From NCBI GenBank assembly GCA_003158365.1, contig PMIW01000066.1, positions 1 to 20,808 of the forward strand: DNA of 20,808 nt. The letters are read 5' to 3'. The translations under genes and the position numbers were made by a program. Below, one piece after another: positions 1-9,564 of the stretch. The DNA is from Ignavibacteriota bacterium (GTDB taxonomy: Bacteria > Bacteroidota > Ignavibacteria > Tepidaquicellales > Tepidaquicellaceae). Within the stretch, counting starts at the first letter, position 1; every line of letters begins with the position of its first letter. The notes beneath the pieces are model-generated. The model saw only the letters and a program-made list of their open reading frames with translations. It ran no database searches and was not told the DNA's origin.

Positions 1-1
1 T

Positions 2-1108
2 ATTACTTTTCCGAAATACGGTGCAAATACAAAATACTGGTATGAGAATCATAGTTTCGATACATATGAAGGATATTTAAGATACAGCACAAAAGACGAA
101 TGGTTTTCATTAACTGCAGGCAGGGAGGCTCTGCTTACAGGTTTCGGGTATGTCGATAAAATGTTCCTTTCTGATAATACGGTCCCATTCAGTTATATAA
201 AACTGGATTTGAAATACAAAGCATTGCATTATTATTACTTGTATGGAAGCATAAAAGGCGATTCACTTGGTGTCGATATCAGTTCGAAGAATATTGCCGC
301 ACACAGATTAAATGTGGATTTTTCAAATGCATTCCGTGTCGGATTTTATGAAACAATAATTATTCCGGAATCACCTTTTAATTTTACATACCTGAATCCT
401 CTCAGTTTTTTGCGCTCTGCGGACTATAATGCAGGGGAATTATACGGCGGGAACAAGAATAATGCAATAATGGGATTTGATATGGAAGTACATCCCGTGA
501 AGAAACTCGCATTCCAGGCTACATTGCTTATCGATGATTTAAACTTCAGTACTCTTTTTGGCACCGGCAACGGTGCAGTAAGTACAGATAACCGTTTCGG
601 GTATCAGCTGGGAAGTATATGGACCGATGCATTCACTGTACCGGATTTGACGGCTTCTCTGGAATATACAAGGCTTGACCCGTTTGTTTATTCGCACAGG
701 ACAAATAAGAGCCAGTATACCAACTGGGCTTTGCCTTTGGGGCATAATCTATCGCCTAATTCCGATGAAATTGCCTTAAAATTATCAACATATATTTATA
801 ACAGGTTAAATGTGATTTTTACTTACCAGCACCAGCGTCATGCAGGAAGGTTGATTCTGAACGGAGATACATTAATAGAAAACTGGGGAGGTGATATAAA
901 CAGGGGTGACGGTGATATTGTCAGAAATAATGTTTTCCTTTCCGGAGACAGGGTTAACTACGATATTTTCACGTTTAATTTTATCTGGCAGCCTTTAAGG
1001 CAGTATTTTCTTGAATTTAAATATCAGTACAAATTAACCGATATGATTTTTGCATCGAAAAAATATAAAGATGCATACTTCTTTCTGACCGCACGCATAG
1101 ATTTCTGA
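2..1108 (+). CDS. Outer-membrane beta-barrel protein, Wzi-like (5' end outside window)
   Basis: The reading frame is open from the first bases of the window, so the gene starts upstream; about 368 residues are visible and the ATG at 161 is internal. The sequence is rich in alternating aromatic and polar strands, has short Asn/Gly/Asp turns, and ends in a strand finishing in Phe, as in outer-membrane barrels recognised by the BAM machinery. The pattern 'GREALLTGFGYVDKMFLSD' followed by a segment with 'NPLSFLRSADY' resembles the capsule-assembly Wzi-like family, which in Gram-negatives anchors surface polysaccharide. The family call is from memory of the pattern; the barrel call is firmer. It lies 21 nt before the ABC importer genes on the same strand, so it may be cotranscribed with them, although a functional link is not evident. 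Another porin-like family is possible. Confidence 0.55.
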   Translation: MTFPKYGANTKYWYENHSFDTYEGYLRYSTKDEWFSLTAGREALLTGFGYVDKMFLSDNTVPFSYIKLDLKYKALHYYYLYGSIKGDSLGVDISSKNIAAHRLNVDFSNAFRVGFYETIIIPESPFNFTYLNPLSFLRSADYNAGELYGGNKNNAIMGFDMEVHPVKKLAFQATLLIDDLNFSTLFGTGNGAVSTDNRFGYQLGSIWTDAFTVPDLTASLEYTRLDPFVYSHRTNKSQYTNWALPLGHNLSPNSDEIALKLSTYIYNRLNVIFTYQHQRHAGRLILNGDTLIENWGGDINRGDGDIVRNNVFLSGDRVNYDIFTFNFIWQPLRQYFLEFKYQYKLTDMIFASKKYKDAYFFLTARIDF

Positions 1109-1129
1109 TTTCCACTTCCATATTATTTA

Positions 1130-2623
1130 ATGAATATTATTGAGTTCAAAAATATTACCAAAAAATTCGGTAATCTGACTGCAAATGATAATGTGACTTT
1201 TTCAATAAAGAAAAATTCAGTTCATTGCATTGTCGGTGAAAACGGTGCGGGAAAATCAACACTGATGAAAATTCTTTTCGGCGTATACAGGCAGGATGAA
1301 GGAATAATCACGATAAAAGGTAAGGAGGCAGACTTCAGCTCTCCGCTGGATGCAATTGACTGCAGGATAGGAATGCTTCATCAGCATTTTATGCTTATTG
1401 AAGATTTCACCGTGCTTGAAAATGTTATACTCGGAAGTGAAATAACAAGAAATATTAAACTTGATTTTGACAAATCCGAAAAAATTCTAAATGAATATAT
1501 AGAAAAATATAATCTTGATCTATCTCTTGATAAAAAAATATCGGAACTGAGCATAAGTGAACAGCAGAAAGTAGAAATTCTGAAATTATTATACAGAAAT
1601 TCCGATATCATAATATTCGATGAGCCAACAGCAGTACTTTCACCAATAGAAGTAATTGAATTCTTTAAAATCATATACCAGTTTAAAATAGAAGGTAAAA
1701 CTATAATTCTCATTACTCATAAATTAAATGAAGTCAAGGAAATATCCGAATATGTATCGGTTCTGAGAAGGGGGAAACTTGTATACGAGACTGATGCGGA
1801 AAATCTCGATATAAAAATACTCAGTAAAGAAATTGTGGGCGATGTCGATGTTAAAAACGATTCCGGGAATTATGAATATGAGGGGGAACCGGGTGTTTTG
1901 GCGGAATTAAAAAACATCAATCTTAAGAAAAACAAATTAAATGTATTAAATAATTTTGATATTAAGCTGAAAAAAGGCGAGATATACGGAATATGCGGTG
2001 TGGAAGGGAACGGACAGAATGAAGTTATAGACATTTTGTACGGATTAAATAAAAATTTTACGGGAGACTTAAATATTCATACTAAAAAAATATCCCTGGT
2101 GCCTGATGACAGAATAAAAAAAGGCATGATAAAGGAATTTTCGGTCGGTGAAAATATAATAATAAAAAAGAAAAATCTTAAATCGGTAAACAGTAAAAGT
2201 ATATTAAAAGCCGCAAATGATGTAATAATTAAATACGATGTCCGTTTGCCGGAAGTTAATGCCCCGATGGAGTCTTTATCCGGAGGCAACCAGCAAAAGG
2301 TAATTATAGCCAGGGAAGTAGAACTTGATAATGATTTACTTATATTCTCTCATCCGACACGCGGAGTAGATATTGCTGCATCATCTTTCATTCATTCCAT
2401 GATACTGGAACAAAAGAAAAAAGGGAAAGCAATTTTACTTGTTTCATCCGACCTGGATGAAATACTGAAATTATCTGACAGGTTTGGTGTAATAAATAAG
2501 GGATGCATAGTTGCCGAATTCGAAAAAAATCAGTTTAATCTTCAGGACGAAACTGAAAAAACAATATTACTTGAATCGATTGGAAAACTCATGATAGGAA
2601 TTACAGGTGAACAGAAAAATTAA
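1130..2623 (+). CDS. Double-domain ABC importer ATPase, nucleoside/BMP type
   Basis: This 497-residue protein carries two ABC ATPase domains and energises uptake through the two permeases encoded next to it. The first domain is complete: Walker A GENGAGKST at 36-44, the segment 'GMLHQHFMLI' near 81-90, a modified signature LSISEQQ at 140-146, Walker B ending in D164-E165 and the switch His197. The second domain starts near residue 255. It has a degenerate Walker A (GVEGNGQN at 290-297, with no Lys-Ser/Thr), a good signature LSGGNQQ at 383-389, and SHPTRGVD in place of a Walker B Asp-Glu. This asymmetry is usual in the simple-sugar/nucleoside ATPases (COG3845, YufO/NupO-like), so it is not a sign of decay. 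The ATG lacks a Shine-Dalgarno sequence. The next gene overlaps its end by 17 nt. The substrate is inferred only from family resemblance. Confidence 0.9.
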   Translation: MNIIEFKNITKKFGNLTANDNVTFSIKKNSVHCIVGENGAGKSTLMKILFGVYRQDEGIITIKGKEADFSSPLDAIDCRIGMLHQHFMLIEDFTVLENVILGSEITRNIKLDFDKSEKILNEYIEKYNLDLSLDKKISELSISEQQKVEILKLLYRNSDIIIFDEPTAVLSPIEVIEFFKIIYQFKIEGKTIILITHKLNEVKEISEYVSVLRRGKLVYETDAENLDIKILSKEIVGDVDVKNDSGNYEYEGEPGVLAELKNINLKKNKLNVLNNFDIKLKKGEIYGICGVEGNGQNEVIDILYGLNKNFTGDLNIHTKKISLVPDDRIKKGMIKEFSVGENIIIKKKNLKSVNSKSILKAANDVIIKYDVRLPEVNAPMESLSGGNQQKVIIAREVELDNDLLIFSHPTRGVDIAASSFIHSMILEQKKKGKAILLVSSDLDEILKLSDRFGVINKGCIVAEFEKNQFNLQDETEKTILLESIGKLMIGITGEQKN

Positions 2624-3638
2624 AGCAAATATAATATCGATTTCGATTTCAATAGCTTTAACTTTTTTAATAACCGTTTTGGTTTTACTGGTCATAGGAA
2701 AAAATCCGTTTGAAGTGTTTTCTCTGATGTTTTCGGATGTATTTGGCAGCGGATATGGTCTCGGGCAGACCTTATTCAAAGCAACGCCGCTTATCATCTG
2801 CGGAAGCGGACTGGCTATATGTTTCCATGCTTCGCTTTTTAATATAGGTGCCGAAGGACAGTTAAATGCAGGTTCATTTGTAATCGGACTGGTTGCTTAT
2901 TATTTATCCGGTTTGCCTTTTTTCGTTGCAATTCCTGCTGCTCTTATCTGCGGATTTATTGTAAGCGGATTGCTTGGCCTTGTTCCCGCAATAATTAAAG
3001 TGGAAAAAGGTGTGAGCGAGGTTATTACTACAATAATGATGAATTTTATAATACTTGCCCTTATAAATTTCTTTCTGATTGATTTTTTTGCGGTTAAATC
3101 CACCGTGCATACCGAGAAAATTTCAGATGCGGTAATGATTCCGAAATTTTCGGATTTCATGCCGATGTTTCAGGGTTCTTCTTTAAATTTTGTCTTTGTT
3201 TTTGCTATCCTGATAGCAGTTGCAGCTTATTTTTTTATCTATAAAACAAGATTCGGTTATGAAATCAGGGCTGTGGGATACAATGATACAGCCTCAAAAT
3301 ATATCGGGATAAAGATTAATAAAATTATTCTTTCATCATTTTTTATAGGTGCTGGCTTGACTTCATTTGTCGGCATGAATTTTATTATGGGGTATAAGGG
3401 ATATTATGAATTCGGATTTTCAAATAACCTCGGGTTCACTGCTATTGCAGTTGCACTCCTGGCAAAAAATAATCCAATAGGAGTTATATTTTCCGCTTTG
3501 CTTTTCGGCTTTCTGGATTACGGCGGTTTAACGGTTAATACTATTGTTCCCAAGGAAATAATGTTTGTTATACAGGGGATTGTAATCCTGACAATTCTTT
3601 CAGTGGATAAGTTAGTCGAAAAATATTATTTAAAATAA
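2607..3638 (+). CDS. ABC importer inner-membrane permease, nucleoside type (first subunit)
   Basis: This 343-residue protein is very hydrophobic with about eight to ten membrane segments. It matches the first permease of BMP/nucleoside-type importers (COG4603, YufP/NupP-like): an N-terminal cytoplasmic tail of about ten residues, the 'NPFEVFSLMF' segment, 'FNIGAEGQLNAGSF' near residue 75, and the cytoplasmic coupling-loop region 'GYEIRAVGYNDTASKYIGI' in the second half. The start is GTG at 2607, inside the end of the ATPase gene (17-nt overlap), with a weak AGGA upstream; the overlap suggests coupled translation. It should pair with the next gene product to form the channel. Length is normal for the family. 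Confidence 0.9.
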   Translation: MNRKIKANIISISISIALTFLITVLVLLVIGKNPFEVFSLMFSDVFGSGYGLGQTLFKATPLIICGSGLAICFHASLFNIGAEGQLNAGSFVIGLVAYYLSGLPFFVAIPAALICGFIVSGLLGLVPAIIKVEKGVSEVITTIMMNFIILALINFFLIDFFAVKSTVHTEKISDAVMIPKFSDFMPMFQGSSLNFVFVFAILIAVAAYFFIYKTRFGYEIRAVGYNDTASKYIGIKINKIILSSFFIGAGLTSFVGMNFIMGYKGYYEFGFSNNLGFTAIAVALLAKNNPIGVIFSALLFGFLDYGGLTVNTIVPKEIMFVIQGIVILTILSVDKLVEKYYLK

Positions 3639-3640
3639 TA

Positions 3641-4549
3641 TTGGATTTAATAAGTCAAATAATTTCGCTTACATTTCTAGCGCAGGTTCTCAGGCTGTTC
3701 ACTCCATATTTTCTGGGTGCAAATGCAGCGAATTTTTCTGAACGTTCGGGCGTGGTTAATATTGCAATCGAAGGATTTATGATTATTTCAGCCATGGGTT
3801 ATGCTTTGTTTACTATATTCAGCGGAAGTGCCGTTGTAGGCTTTTTTTCAGCGATATTAGTCGGTATATTATTCAGTCTACTGTTCTCATTATTTGTAAT
3901 AAAATTAAAAATAAATCAGATAGTTGCGGGAGTGGGATTTAACCTGTTAATGGCAGGTTTGGTAAAATTCTTAATTATATTCTTGTTTCAGAGTTCGAGC
4001 AATACACCGAGGTTTGACAGCCTGCCGAATATTTATTTTCTGGAAAATATTCCGTTCATCGGAAAAGTACTTTCGGATTATATTATTTTATTTTCCTTTG
4101 CTTTAATTTTCATATCAAATTTCGTATTATTCAAAACTAAATTCGGGCTAAGATTAAGATCGGTCGGTGAAAATCCGGAAGCAGGTGAATCGCTTGGAAT
4201 TAAAGTGAGATTATATAAATTATACGGAGTAATAATCTGCGGATTCCTTGCAAGTCTGGGCGGAATATGGCTTGCATCGAATCAGAATTCTTTCAGCGAT
4301 GGCATGATTGCAGGGAGAGGCTATATTGCCATTGCTGCCATGATTATCGGAAAGTGGAAGCCCGTAAATATTTTTGTTGCCTGTATAATGTTTGCTTTTT
4401 TCGAAGCACTTGAAATATCCCTCCAGATATCAGGTACATTTATACCCTCACAAATCGTACAAATGCTACCATATCTCATTACAATTCTTGTATTAATAGG
4501 TTTTATAGGCAAGACAAAACCTCCAGCCGCTGACGGAATCCCATATTAA
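3641..4549 (+). CDS. ABC importer inner-membrane permease, nucleoside type (second subunit)
   Basis: This 302-residue membrane protein is the partner permease (COG1079, YufQ/NupQ-like). The N-terminal region has the conserved 'LFTPYFLGANAANFSERSG' and 'VVNIAIEGFM' stretches. The second half has the coupling-loop motif 'GLRLRSVGENPEAGESLGI' and a 'GRGYIAIAAMIIGKWKP' segment, all usual in the family. The start is a TTG at 3641, only 2 nt after the first permease stop; no better start lies nearby, and the N-terminus fits the family length. The gene ends 6 nt before the convergent NAD kinase gene with no visible terminator between them. It is the last gene of the importer operon. Confidence 0.9.
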   Translation: MDLISQIISLTFLAQVLRLFTPYFLGANAANFSERSGVVNIAIEGFMIISAMGYALFTIFSGSAVVGFFSAILVGILFSLLFSLFVIKLKINQIVAGVGFNLLMAGLVKFLIIFLFQSSSNTPRFDSLPNIYFLENIPFIGKVLSDYIILFSFALIFISNFVLFKTKFGLRLRSVGENPEAGESLGIKVRLYKLYGVIICGFLASLGGIWLASNQNSFSDGMIAGRGYIAIAAMIIGKWKPVNIFVACIMFAFFEALEISLQISGTFIPSQIVQMLPYLITILVLIGFIGKTKPPAADGIPY

Positions 4550-4555
4550 ATTACT

Positions 4556-5416
4556 TTAGTGTTGTCTAACATCAGCTCCCCAGAGCAATTTGTTGTTAAG
4601 GGTCTGGAAGTATGTTTTATTTATTTTTTTTACAACCTTAATATTAAAATCTGCCTTAGTTAGAATAAATTCATTCGGTGATTTGTATATAGAAGAAGAA
4701 AATCCATCTGCCGTCATCCTGACTTTTTCCTTATTAAGAGTTTTAATAACAATGGTACCGTCATCGGGAACTATTACAGGTCTGAAGTTCAAAGTGTGAG
4801 GGCATATTGGAGTGATAATAAAAACTTTACTGTATGGACTTATTATGGGACCACCTGCTGATAGTGAATAACCGGTCGAACCAGTCGGTGTTGAAATTAT
4901 AACGCCGTCTCCAACAAAATTTACAACCCGCTCATTTTTATAATAAATTTCAATTTCAATCATCTTAATCGAATTGCACTTGTCGATTACGATTTCATTC
5001 ATTCCATATGCTTCTTCACTGTCTTTTGCTTTCGAGGACAAAACGCACAGGTCAAATACTTTATAATTACCATTCAAAATATCCAGAATGAAATTATGCG
5101 CTTCTTCGGGACTTACTTCAGCCATAAATCCCAGATTGCCGAGATTCACTCCCAGTATCGGAATCTGTTTACTACCGATAATCCGCGCAGTATTAAGAAA
5201 TGTTCCGTCTCCGCCGAGTGATATGACCATGTCGGATTTATTCAGAAGATGTTTAATGCTTTTCAGGCTTTTGTGATACTTTTTGTTAAGTAAGTTCGGT
5301 CTTAATTTTTCTTCAATTATATATTTAATCTTATTAACATCGAAAAAATTTAACAGCTCTGACAGTAATTTGTTCAGATTTTTCTTCGATGAATTCCCTA
5401 TAATTCCGAAAGTCAT
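4556..5416 (-). CDS. nadK: NAD kinase
   Basis: This enzyme phosphorylates NAD to NADP with ATP in the cytoplasm. The 286-residue length is normal. The signature GGDG is at 68-71 (Asp70 is the expected catalytic residue), the NE motif is at 140-141, and the long conserved stretch beginning at Gly169-Asp170 includes 'STPTGSTGYSLSAGGPI'. The C-terminal tail 'YFQTLNNKLLWG' also fits the family. The start is ATG with no Shine-Dalgarno sequence. It is the last gene of the minus-strand block, 10 nt after the DUF1844 gene, and it faces the second permease gene tail to tail. Confidence 0.96.
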   Translation of the reverse strand: MTFGIIGNSSKKNLNKLLSELLNFFDVNKIKYIIEEKLRPNLLNKKYHKSLKSIKHLLNKSDMVISLGGDGTFLNTARIIGSKQIPILGVNLGNLGFMAEVSPEEAHNFILDILNGNYKVFDLCVLSSKAKDSEEAYGMNEIVIDKCNSIKMIEIEIYYKNERVVNFVGDGVIISTPTGSTGYSLSAGGPIISPYSKVFIITPICPHTLNFRPVIVPDDGTIVIKTLNKEKVRMTADGFSSSIYKSPNEFILTKADFNIKVVKKINKTYFQTLNNKLLWGADVRQH

Positions 5417-5426
5417 AATATTAAAT

Positions 5427-5723
5427 TTAATTTTCTTTTTTTTCTTCTTCTGTGGAACTTTCCGGACGTGTAGATTCGTGCACGTAATTCAGTTTTAAAT
5501 CTGCAAGCACCTGCTCGATGAAATTACTTTCCTGCTCGGACAGATTGTTTTTCGTCTTTTCCTTAATCATATCTATAATATCGATTGTCATTTGCGCCGC
5601 CTGTAAATCTTTTTCCACCTTATCGGATACCGGGTTCTTGATTTTCCCCAGGCTCATCCAAGTCTGCATCTGGAAAGAATACACTAACGAATAAAACAAC
5701 TGATTTAATTTTTCGTCTTCCAT
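5427..5723 (-). CDS. DUF1844 family protein
   Basis: This small 98-residue protein has the DUF1844 pattern: an N-terminal helix 'LNQLFYSLVYSFQMQTWMSL', a central 'AAQMTIDIIDMIKEKT', and a C-terminal helix that packs as 'LSEQESNFIEQVLADLKLNYV', followed by a charged Glu/Lys-rich tail. The function of the family is unknown; it is predicted to be a soluble helical bundle. A fair ribosome-binding site (AGAGG, about five bases before the ATG) is visible, unlike most genes here. It lies 10 nt before nadK and 9 nt after the ligase-like gene, so it is part of the same transcript. Confidence 0.88.
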   Translation of the reverse strand: MEDEKLNQLFYSLVYSFQMQTWMSLGKIKNPVSDKVEKDLQAAQMTIDIIDMIKEKTKNNLSEQESNFIEQVLADLKLNYVHESTRPESSTEEEKKEN

Positions 5724-5732
5724 TTTTACCTC

Positions 5733-6977
5733 TTATGTTTTTAAAGTTTTATTTTCTGTTTCTAATTCCTCTTTATTGTTCAAATTATATATAACAAACG
5801 GGATTGAGGCAATAAATAATAACAAAGTAAGTATCTCCCAGTCCCCGTAATTCCATTCAAATATACCCGATATGTGAAAAGAAATCATTGCTAGAATGCA
5901 TCCGAAAATCAGGTACCTGTCGGATTTATCCCTGCTGTTTCTAAAATATTTAAAATGCTTCAAAAATAATGTGAAAAAAAGAGCGATATAAAATATCATT
6001 CCGAAAATCCCCTTTGTCGCAAGAACCATGAAATAATTACTGTGCAGGTGTGAACCTTCGCCGTGAAATTCAGGCTGCTTGTACATTTTATAAACCTGTG
6101 TTATTTCATTATCACCGACCCCTGTAAGAGGATGGTCTTTGAACATCTTCCAGCCGACTCCCCACATTATAAGCCTGGATTCGTTGCTCGGGTGCGTAGG
6201 GTCAACAATACTCGTTATTCTTTGCCTGAACTGAGCAGGAATAACAAGCAATACTGCGGTTACGAATATCAGAAGGTAAATAAGAAATTTTTTGTTTATA
6301 AATATGCCGAAAATCAGAAAACATATTATCAGTGCCAGAAATACATTTCTCGATTGAGTCAAATACATCGAAATAAAAATAACAGATAAAGTTATTATTA
6401 AATATTTTCTGGGCATGAATATTTTTTCCTTAAGAAACAAAAGAGGAAACAAAGTAATAAACAGAAGCATTTTCATCTCTCCTGTTGTAAGGAAGAAAGA
6501 AAATGAATACAGCCGTATAAGGCTTATATCTGTATTCTTTGCTTCTTCAGGAAATTTTAATATATATAATATTATCTCGTAAATCGAAATTGCGGTAAAA
6601 ACCAGCAGAATCGCAAGCAGGAATTTATATAGTGTTTCTTTTTCTTTTATCTTCACAATCATAGCGAAGAATATCATATATAGGAAAAATCTTTTCAGAC
6701 CTACGAAAGCGTCTTCGGGTATGACGGCAAAATATAATGATACAAAATCAGAAATAAAAAACAGAAATATAAAAACCGATATCAGTTGAACATCTTTTTT
6801 TAGTATTGAAGGGATTCCGATTTTTCGTGTATAAATAACCTGCATAATCCATAACCCTCCCCAAATTGCAAAAGATATCGACGAGAGTGCTATGGAGAAA
6901 CTTATAGAAAAAATCTGTAAAGGTAAAAATACAATTATGATTTTATCTGTAAAACTTATTATTTTGTCTTTTTCCAA
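5733..6977 (-). CDS. O-antigen ligase / polymerase-like membrane protein (Wzy_C family)
   Basis: This 414-residue inner-membrane protein has about eleven hydrophobic segments and one large periplasmic loop (roughly residues 245-325). The loop carries the O-antigen ligase family hallmarks: 'SNESRLIMWGVGWKMFKDH', then 'PLTGVGDNE', then 'GSHLHSNYFMVLATKGI'. Such proteins join undecaprenyl-linked glycan to a lipid A core or to another acceptor, or polymerise repeat units; the sequence alone does not decide between WaaL and Wzy. The start is a TTG at 6977. It follows the MsbA-like gene by 14 nt, which supports a role in surface glycolipid assembly. Confidence 0.85.
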   Translation of the reverse strand: MEKDKIISFTDKIIIVFLPLQIFSISFSIALSSISFAIWGGLWIMQVIYTRKIGIPSILKKDVQLISVFIFLFFISDFVSLYFAVIPEDAFVGLKRFFLYMIFFAMIVKIKEKETLYKFLLAILLVFTAISIYEIILYILKFPEEAKNTDISLIRLYSFSFFLTTGEMKMLLFITLFPLLFLKEKIFMPRKYLIITLSVIFISMYLTQSRNVFLALIICFLIFGIFINKKFLIYLLIFVTAVLLVIPAQFRQRITSIVDPTHPSNESRLIMWGVGWKMFKDHPLTGVGDNEITQVYKMYKQPEFHGEGSHLHSNYFMVLATKGIFGMIFYIALFFTLFLKHFKYFRNSRDKSDRYLIFGCILAMISFHISGIFEWNYGDWEILTLLLFIASIPFVIYNLNNKEELETENKTLKT

Positions 6978-6991
6978 ATCTATTTCCGGGT

Positions 6992-8812
6992 TTAAATATT
7001 AAACTGCAAATCATAAAGCTTTTTGTAAACACCCGATTCTTCTTTAACAAGTTTTTCGTGAGAACCAACCTGCACAATTTTTCCTGCGTCCAAAACCACA
7101 ATCCTGTCTGCATTTTTTATAGTTGACAGCCTGTGTGCAATAATAATAGATGTCCTGTTAGTCATTAATTTCTCCAGCGCTTCCTGTACAAGTATTTCCG
7201 ATTCGGAGTCAAGTGAAGATGTGGCTTCGTCCAAAATTAATATTTGAGGATTGCGTAACAATGCCCGAGCAATTGCTATCCTTTGCTTCTGCCCGCCCGA
7301 TAACTTCAATCCTCTCTCTCCTACAACTGTCTCAAACCCGTTTTCAGTCTCGCATATAAACTCGTATGCATTTGCAAATTTCGTTGCATTTATTAAATCT
7401 TCTTCATTAAACGCTTCGGAACCAAAAAGAATATTATTTCTTATCGTATCGTTGAATAATATTGTTTCCTGCGGTACTATTCCTATTATTTTTCTTAAAC
7501 TTTCGATTGTAATATTTTTTATGTTAACATCATCTATAAAAATATCACCTGATGTGACATCATAAAATCTCGAAATTAAATCGGCAAGTGTGGATTTGCC
7601 TCCGCCCGATGAGCCTACAATTGCAACTTTTTCTGATTTGTTAATTTTGAAATTAATATTTTCAAGAATCAGTTTTTCGGGATAATAATAGAATGAAACG
7701 TCTTTAAGAACAATTGTCTCGTCAAAATTCGTAAAATCGGCGCTGTTTTCAGAATCCATTACCTCAACAGGATGGTCGAGAATTTCAAAAATACGCTCTC
7801 CGGATGCAGATGATTCCTGAATCCTGTTCCCGACTGTTGTAAGGTTTTTAATTGGTACGATTAACTGGAAGAGAATGAATAAGAATCCGAGAAATTCTTC
7901 AGGTCTGAGATTATTATTCACCAATATTTGTCTTCCGCCAAACCAGATAATAATAACTCCTGCGAGAATGGATAGAAATTCCGTTATAGGGGATGTAAGT
8001 TCGCTGGTCTTTGCAGATTTTATTATCAAATGATAATGAGCATCGTTTTCTTTTTGAAATAAATTATTTCTGAATTTTTCCGCCCTGAAGACCCTTATTA
8101 CTTTTGCTCCGTAAATTGTCTCGGAAATTATTGTAAGTATTTCCGACATTTTCTTCAGGACTCTCATGCTGCGCCTTTTTAAAGAAGCCCCGATTTTAGA
8201 AGTGGCAAAAATTGTTACTGGAAAAACAAGTACGGACATAAGTGTCATTTGCCAGCTGATGGAAACAGAAATTATCAGATATATAATAATTAAAAGCGGT
8301 TCTTTGATTAAATTCGAAAAAGCAGCTGAAATGCCCGACTGAACCGCATTTATATCGTTTGTCATTCTCGAAATCAGGTTCCCTGTTTTCTCCTGAGTGA
8401 AGAAACGCAGGGAAAGGGAATTCAATTTTTCATAAAGTTCATATCTTAAATCCCTCAATACGCCTTTTTCGACATATTGCATGTAAATTGACTGGAAAAA
8501 ACCTGTGATATTTTTCAGGAAAAAAGCAATCAGAATTAATATGCAGATTTTAAACAGTGCACTTTCTTTCCCGCTGCTAAGAATAAAATCCGAAAATATC
8601 TTCTGTACTCTGTTATACAGACCCGATACATCGTTCCCAACAGCAGCGTCATTTACTGTTGTGCTGTTGTCGAAAAGTGTTTTTAATAAAGGAATCGTAA
8701 GATATACGGATATTGCACTGAATATTGAAAACAAAATGGACATGAAAACCGAAATAAAAATCTTTGTTTTGTATTTTTTAATGTAATTTAATAATCTTAA
8801 ATATATTTTCAT
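6992..8812 (-). CDS. MsbA-type lipid/lipid-A exporter, ABC half-transporter
   Basis: This 606-residue half-transporter has an N-terminal six-helix membrane domain (about residues 15-340) and a C-terminal ATPase. Motifs are complete: Walker A GSSGGGKST at 400-408, Q-loop Gln448, signature LSGGQ at 504-508, Walker B ILILDE at 524-529 and switch His560. It should work as a homodimer that flips a lipid-linked substrate across the inner membrane. Its position directly after two glycosyltransferases and before a ligase-like gene favours an MsbA role with lipid A-core or a similar glycolipid, but the substrate is an inference. Its ATG overlaps the TAA of the glycosyltransferase gene by one base (TAATG), indicating coupled translation. 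Confidence 0.88.
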   Translation of the reverse strand: MKIYLRLLNYIKKYKTKIFISVFMSILFSIFSAISVYLTIPLLKTLFDNSTTVNDAAVGNDVSGLYNRVQKIFSDFILSSGKESALFKICILILIAFFLKNITGFFQSIYMQYVEKGVLRDLRYELYEKLNSLSLRFFTQEKTGNLISRMTNDINAVQSGISAAFSNLIKEPLLIIIYLIISVSISWQMTLMSVLVFPVTIFATSKIGASLKRRSMRVLKKMSEILTIISETIYGAKVIRVFRAEKFRNNLFQKENDAHYHLIIKSAKTSELTSPITEFLSILAGVIIIWFGGRQILVNNNLRPEEFLGFLFILFQLIVPIKNLTTVGNRIQESSASGERIFEILDHPVEVMDSENSADFTNFDETIVLKDVSFYYYPEKLILENINFKINKSEKVAIVGSSGGGKSTLADLISRFYDVTSGDIFIDDVNIKNITIESLRKIIGIVPQETILFNDTIRNNILFGSEAFNEEDLINATKFANAYEFICETENGFETVVGERGLKLSGGQKQRIAIARALLRNPQILILDEATSSLDSESEILVQEALEKLMTNRTSIIIAHRLSTIKNADRIVVLDAGKIVQVGSHEKLVKEESGVYKKLYDLQFNI

Positions 8813-9564
8813 TATCCTTTTTTGTTTGATTTGTGCTGTAATTCCCAGGCTTTCATGTATGTCAGCATGTTTGTGATGACATCGAAATTTGTTACCATTA
8901 ATCCGTAAATACCGTCAAGAAATCCTTTTTTGAAAATAAACTGCTGAATGTATGATGCTGCGGGTCTGAAAAAAATATCTGAAAATTTTATTTTCTTCTT
9001 TTCTGCTTTTTCAACTGCCTGCAGGGTCGAGTAATGATTTACCCTGCTCATATAATCCGAAATTGAATTCACTGTGTAGTGCAGAATGTTATTTTTTAAA
9101 AATCCCATTTCACCTTTTATCTCATATCCTTCATGAACCAGCCTGTCCGCAACAAATGTTTTGTCTTTTAAAAATAATCTGGTCTGGTATCCTGGATACC
9201 AGCCGCAATGCTTAATAAACTTTCCCAGAAAAAAACTTTTTCGCGGAATTCTGTATCCTGCGAAATTATTCCCTGATTTAATTTCGGATAGTATTTCATC
9301 TTTTAGTTCGGGAGTACATCTTTCATCGGCATCGAGAGGGAATACCCATTCCATGCTTGCTTTTGACAGGGCAAATTCACGCTGTTTTGCATAACCGAGC
9401 CACTTTATCTCGTAAATTTTATCCGTAAATTCTTTTGCAATTTCCACGGTTTTATCTTTGCTGAAACTGTCTACAACAATTATCTCGTCGGCCCACCTGA
9501 TGCTTTCGAGGCATTCGCGTATGTTTTCCTCTTCATTTTTACAGATAACTGTTGCTGAAATCAT
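8812..9564 (-). CDS. Family 2 glycosyltransferase, WaaE/LPS-core type
   Basis: This 250-residue GT-A enzyme starts with 'MISATVICKNEEENI', typical of the WaaE/KdtX-like group, and has the metal-binding DAD at 78-80 within 'PLDADER'. The downstream 'KFIKHCGWYPGYQTRLF' and 'VHEGYEIKG' segments are also usual for LPS core glucosyltransferase-like proteins. It is predicted to add a sugar to a lipid-linked core on the cytoplasmic side. The donor and acceptor cannot be told from the sequence. The C-terminal Lys-rich tail may associate with the membrane. It overlaps the genes on both sides by one base. Confidence 0.88.
   Translation of the reverse strand: MISATVICKNEEENIRECLESIRWADEIIVVDSFSKDKTVEIAKEFTDKIYEIKWLGYAKQREFALSKASMEWVFPLDADERCTPELKDEILSEIKSGNNFAGYRIPRKSFFLGKFIKHCGWYPGYQTRLFLKDKTFVADRLVHEGYEIKGEMGFLKNNILHYTVNSISDYMSRVNHYSTLQAVEKAEKKKIKFSDIFFRPAASYIQQFIFKKGFLDGIYGLMVTNFDVITNMLTYMKAWELQHKSNKKG

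Noticed and set aside
2077..2289. Antisense open frames inside the ABC ATPase gene and similar shadows elsewhere (for example 7251-7565 and 9161-9394)
   Set aside because: They lie fully inside strongly supported genes in another frame and show no family pattern of their own.
1990..2380. Apparent decay of the second ATPase domain of the importer
   Set aside because: Loss of the Walker A lysine and the Walker B acid in the second domain is usual in this ATPase family, so it is not evidence of a pseudogene.
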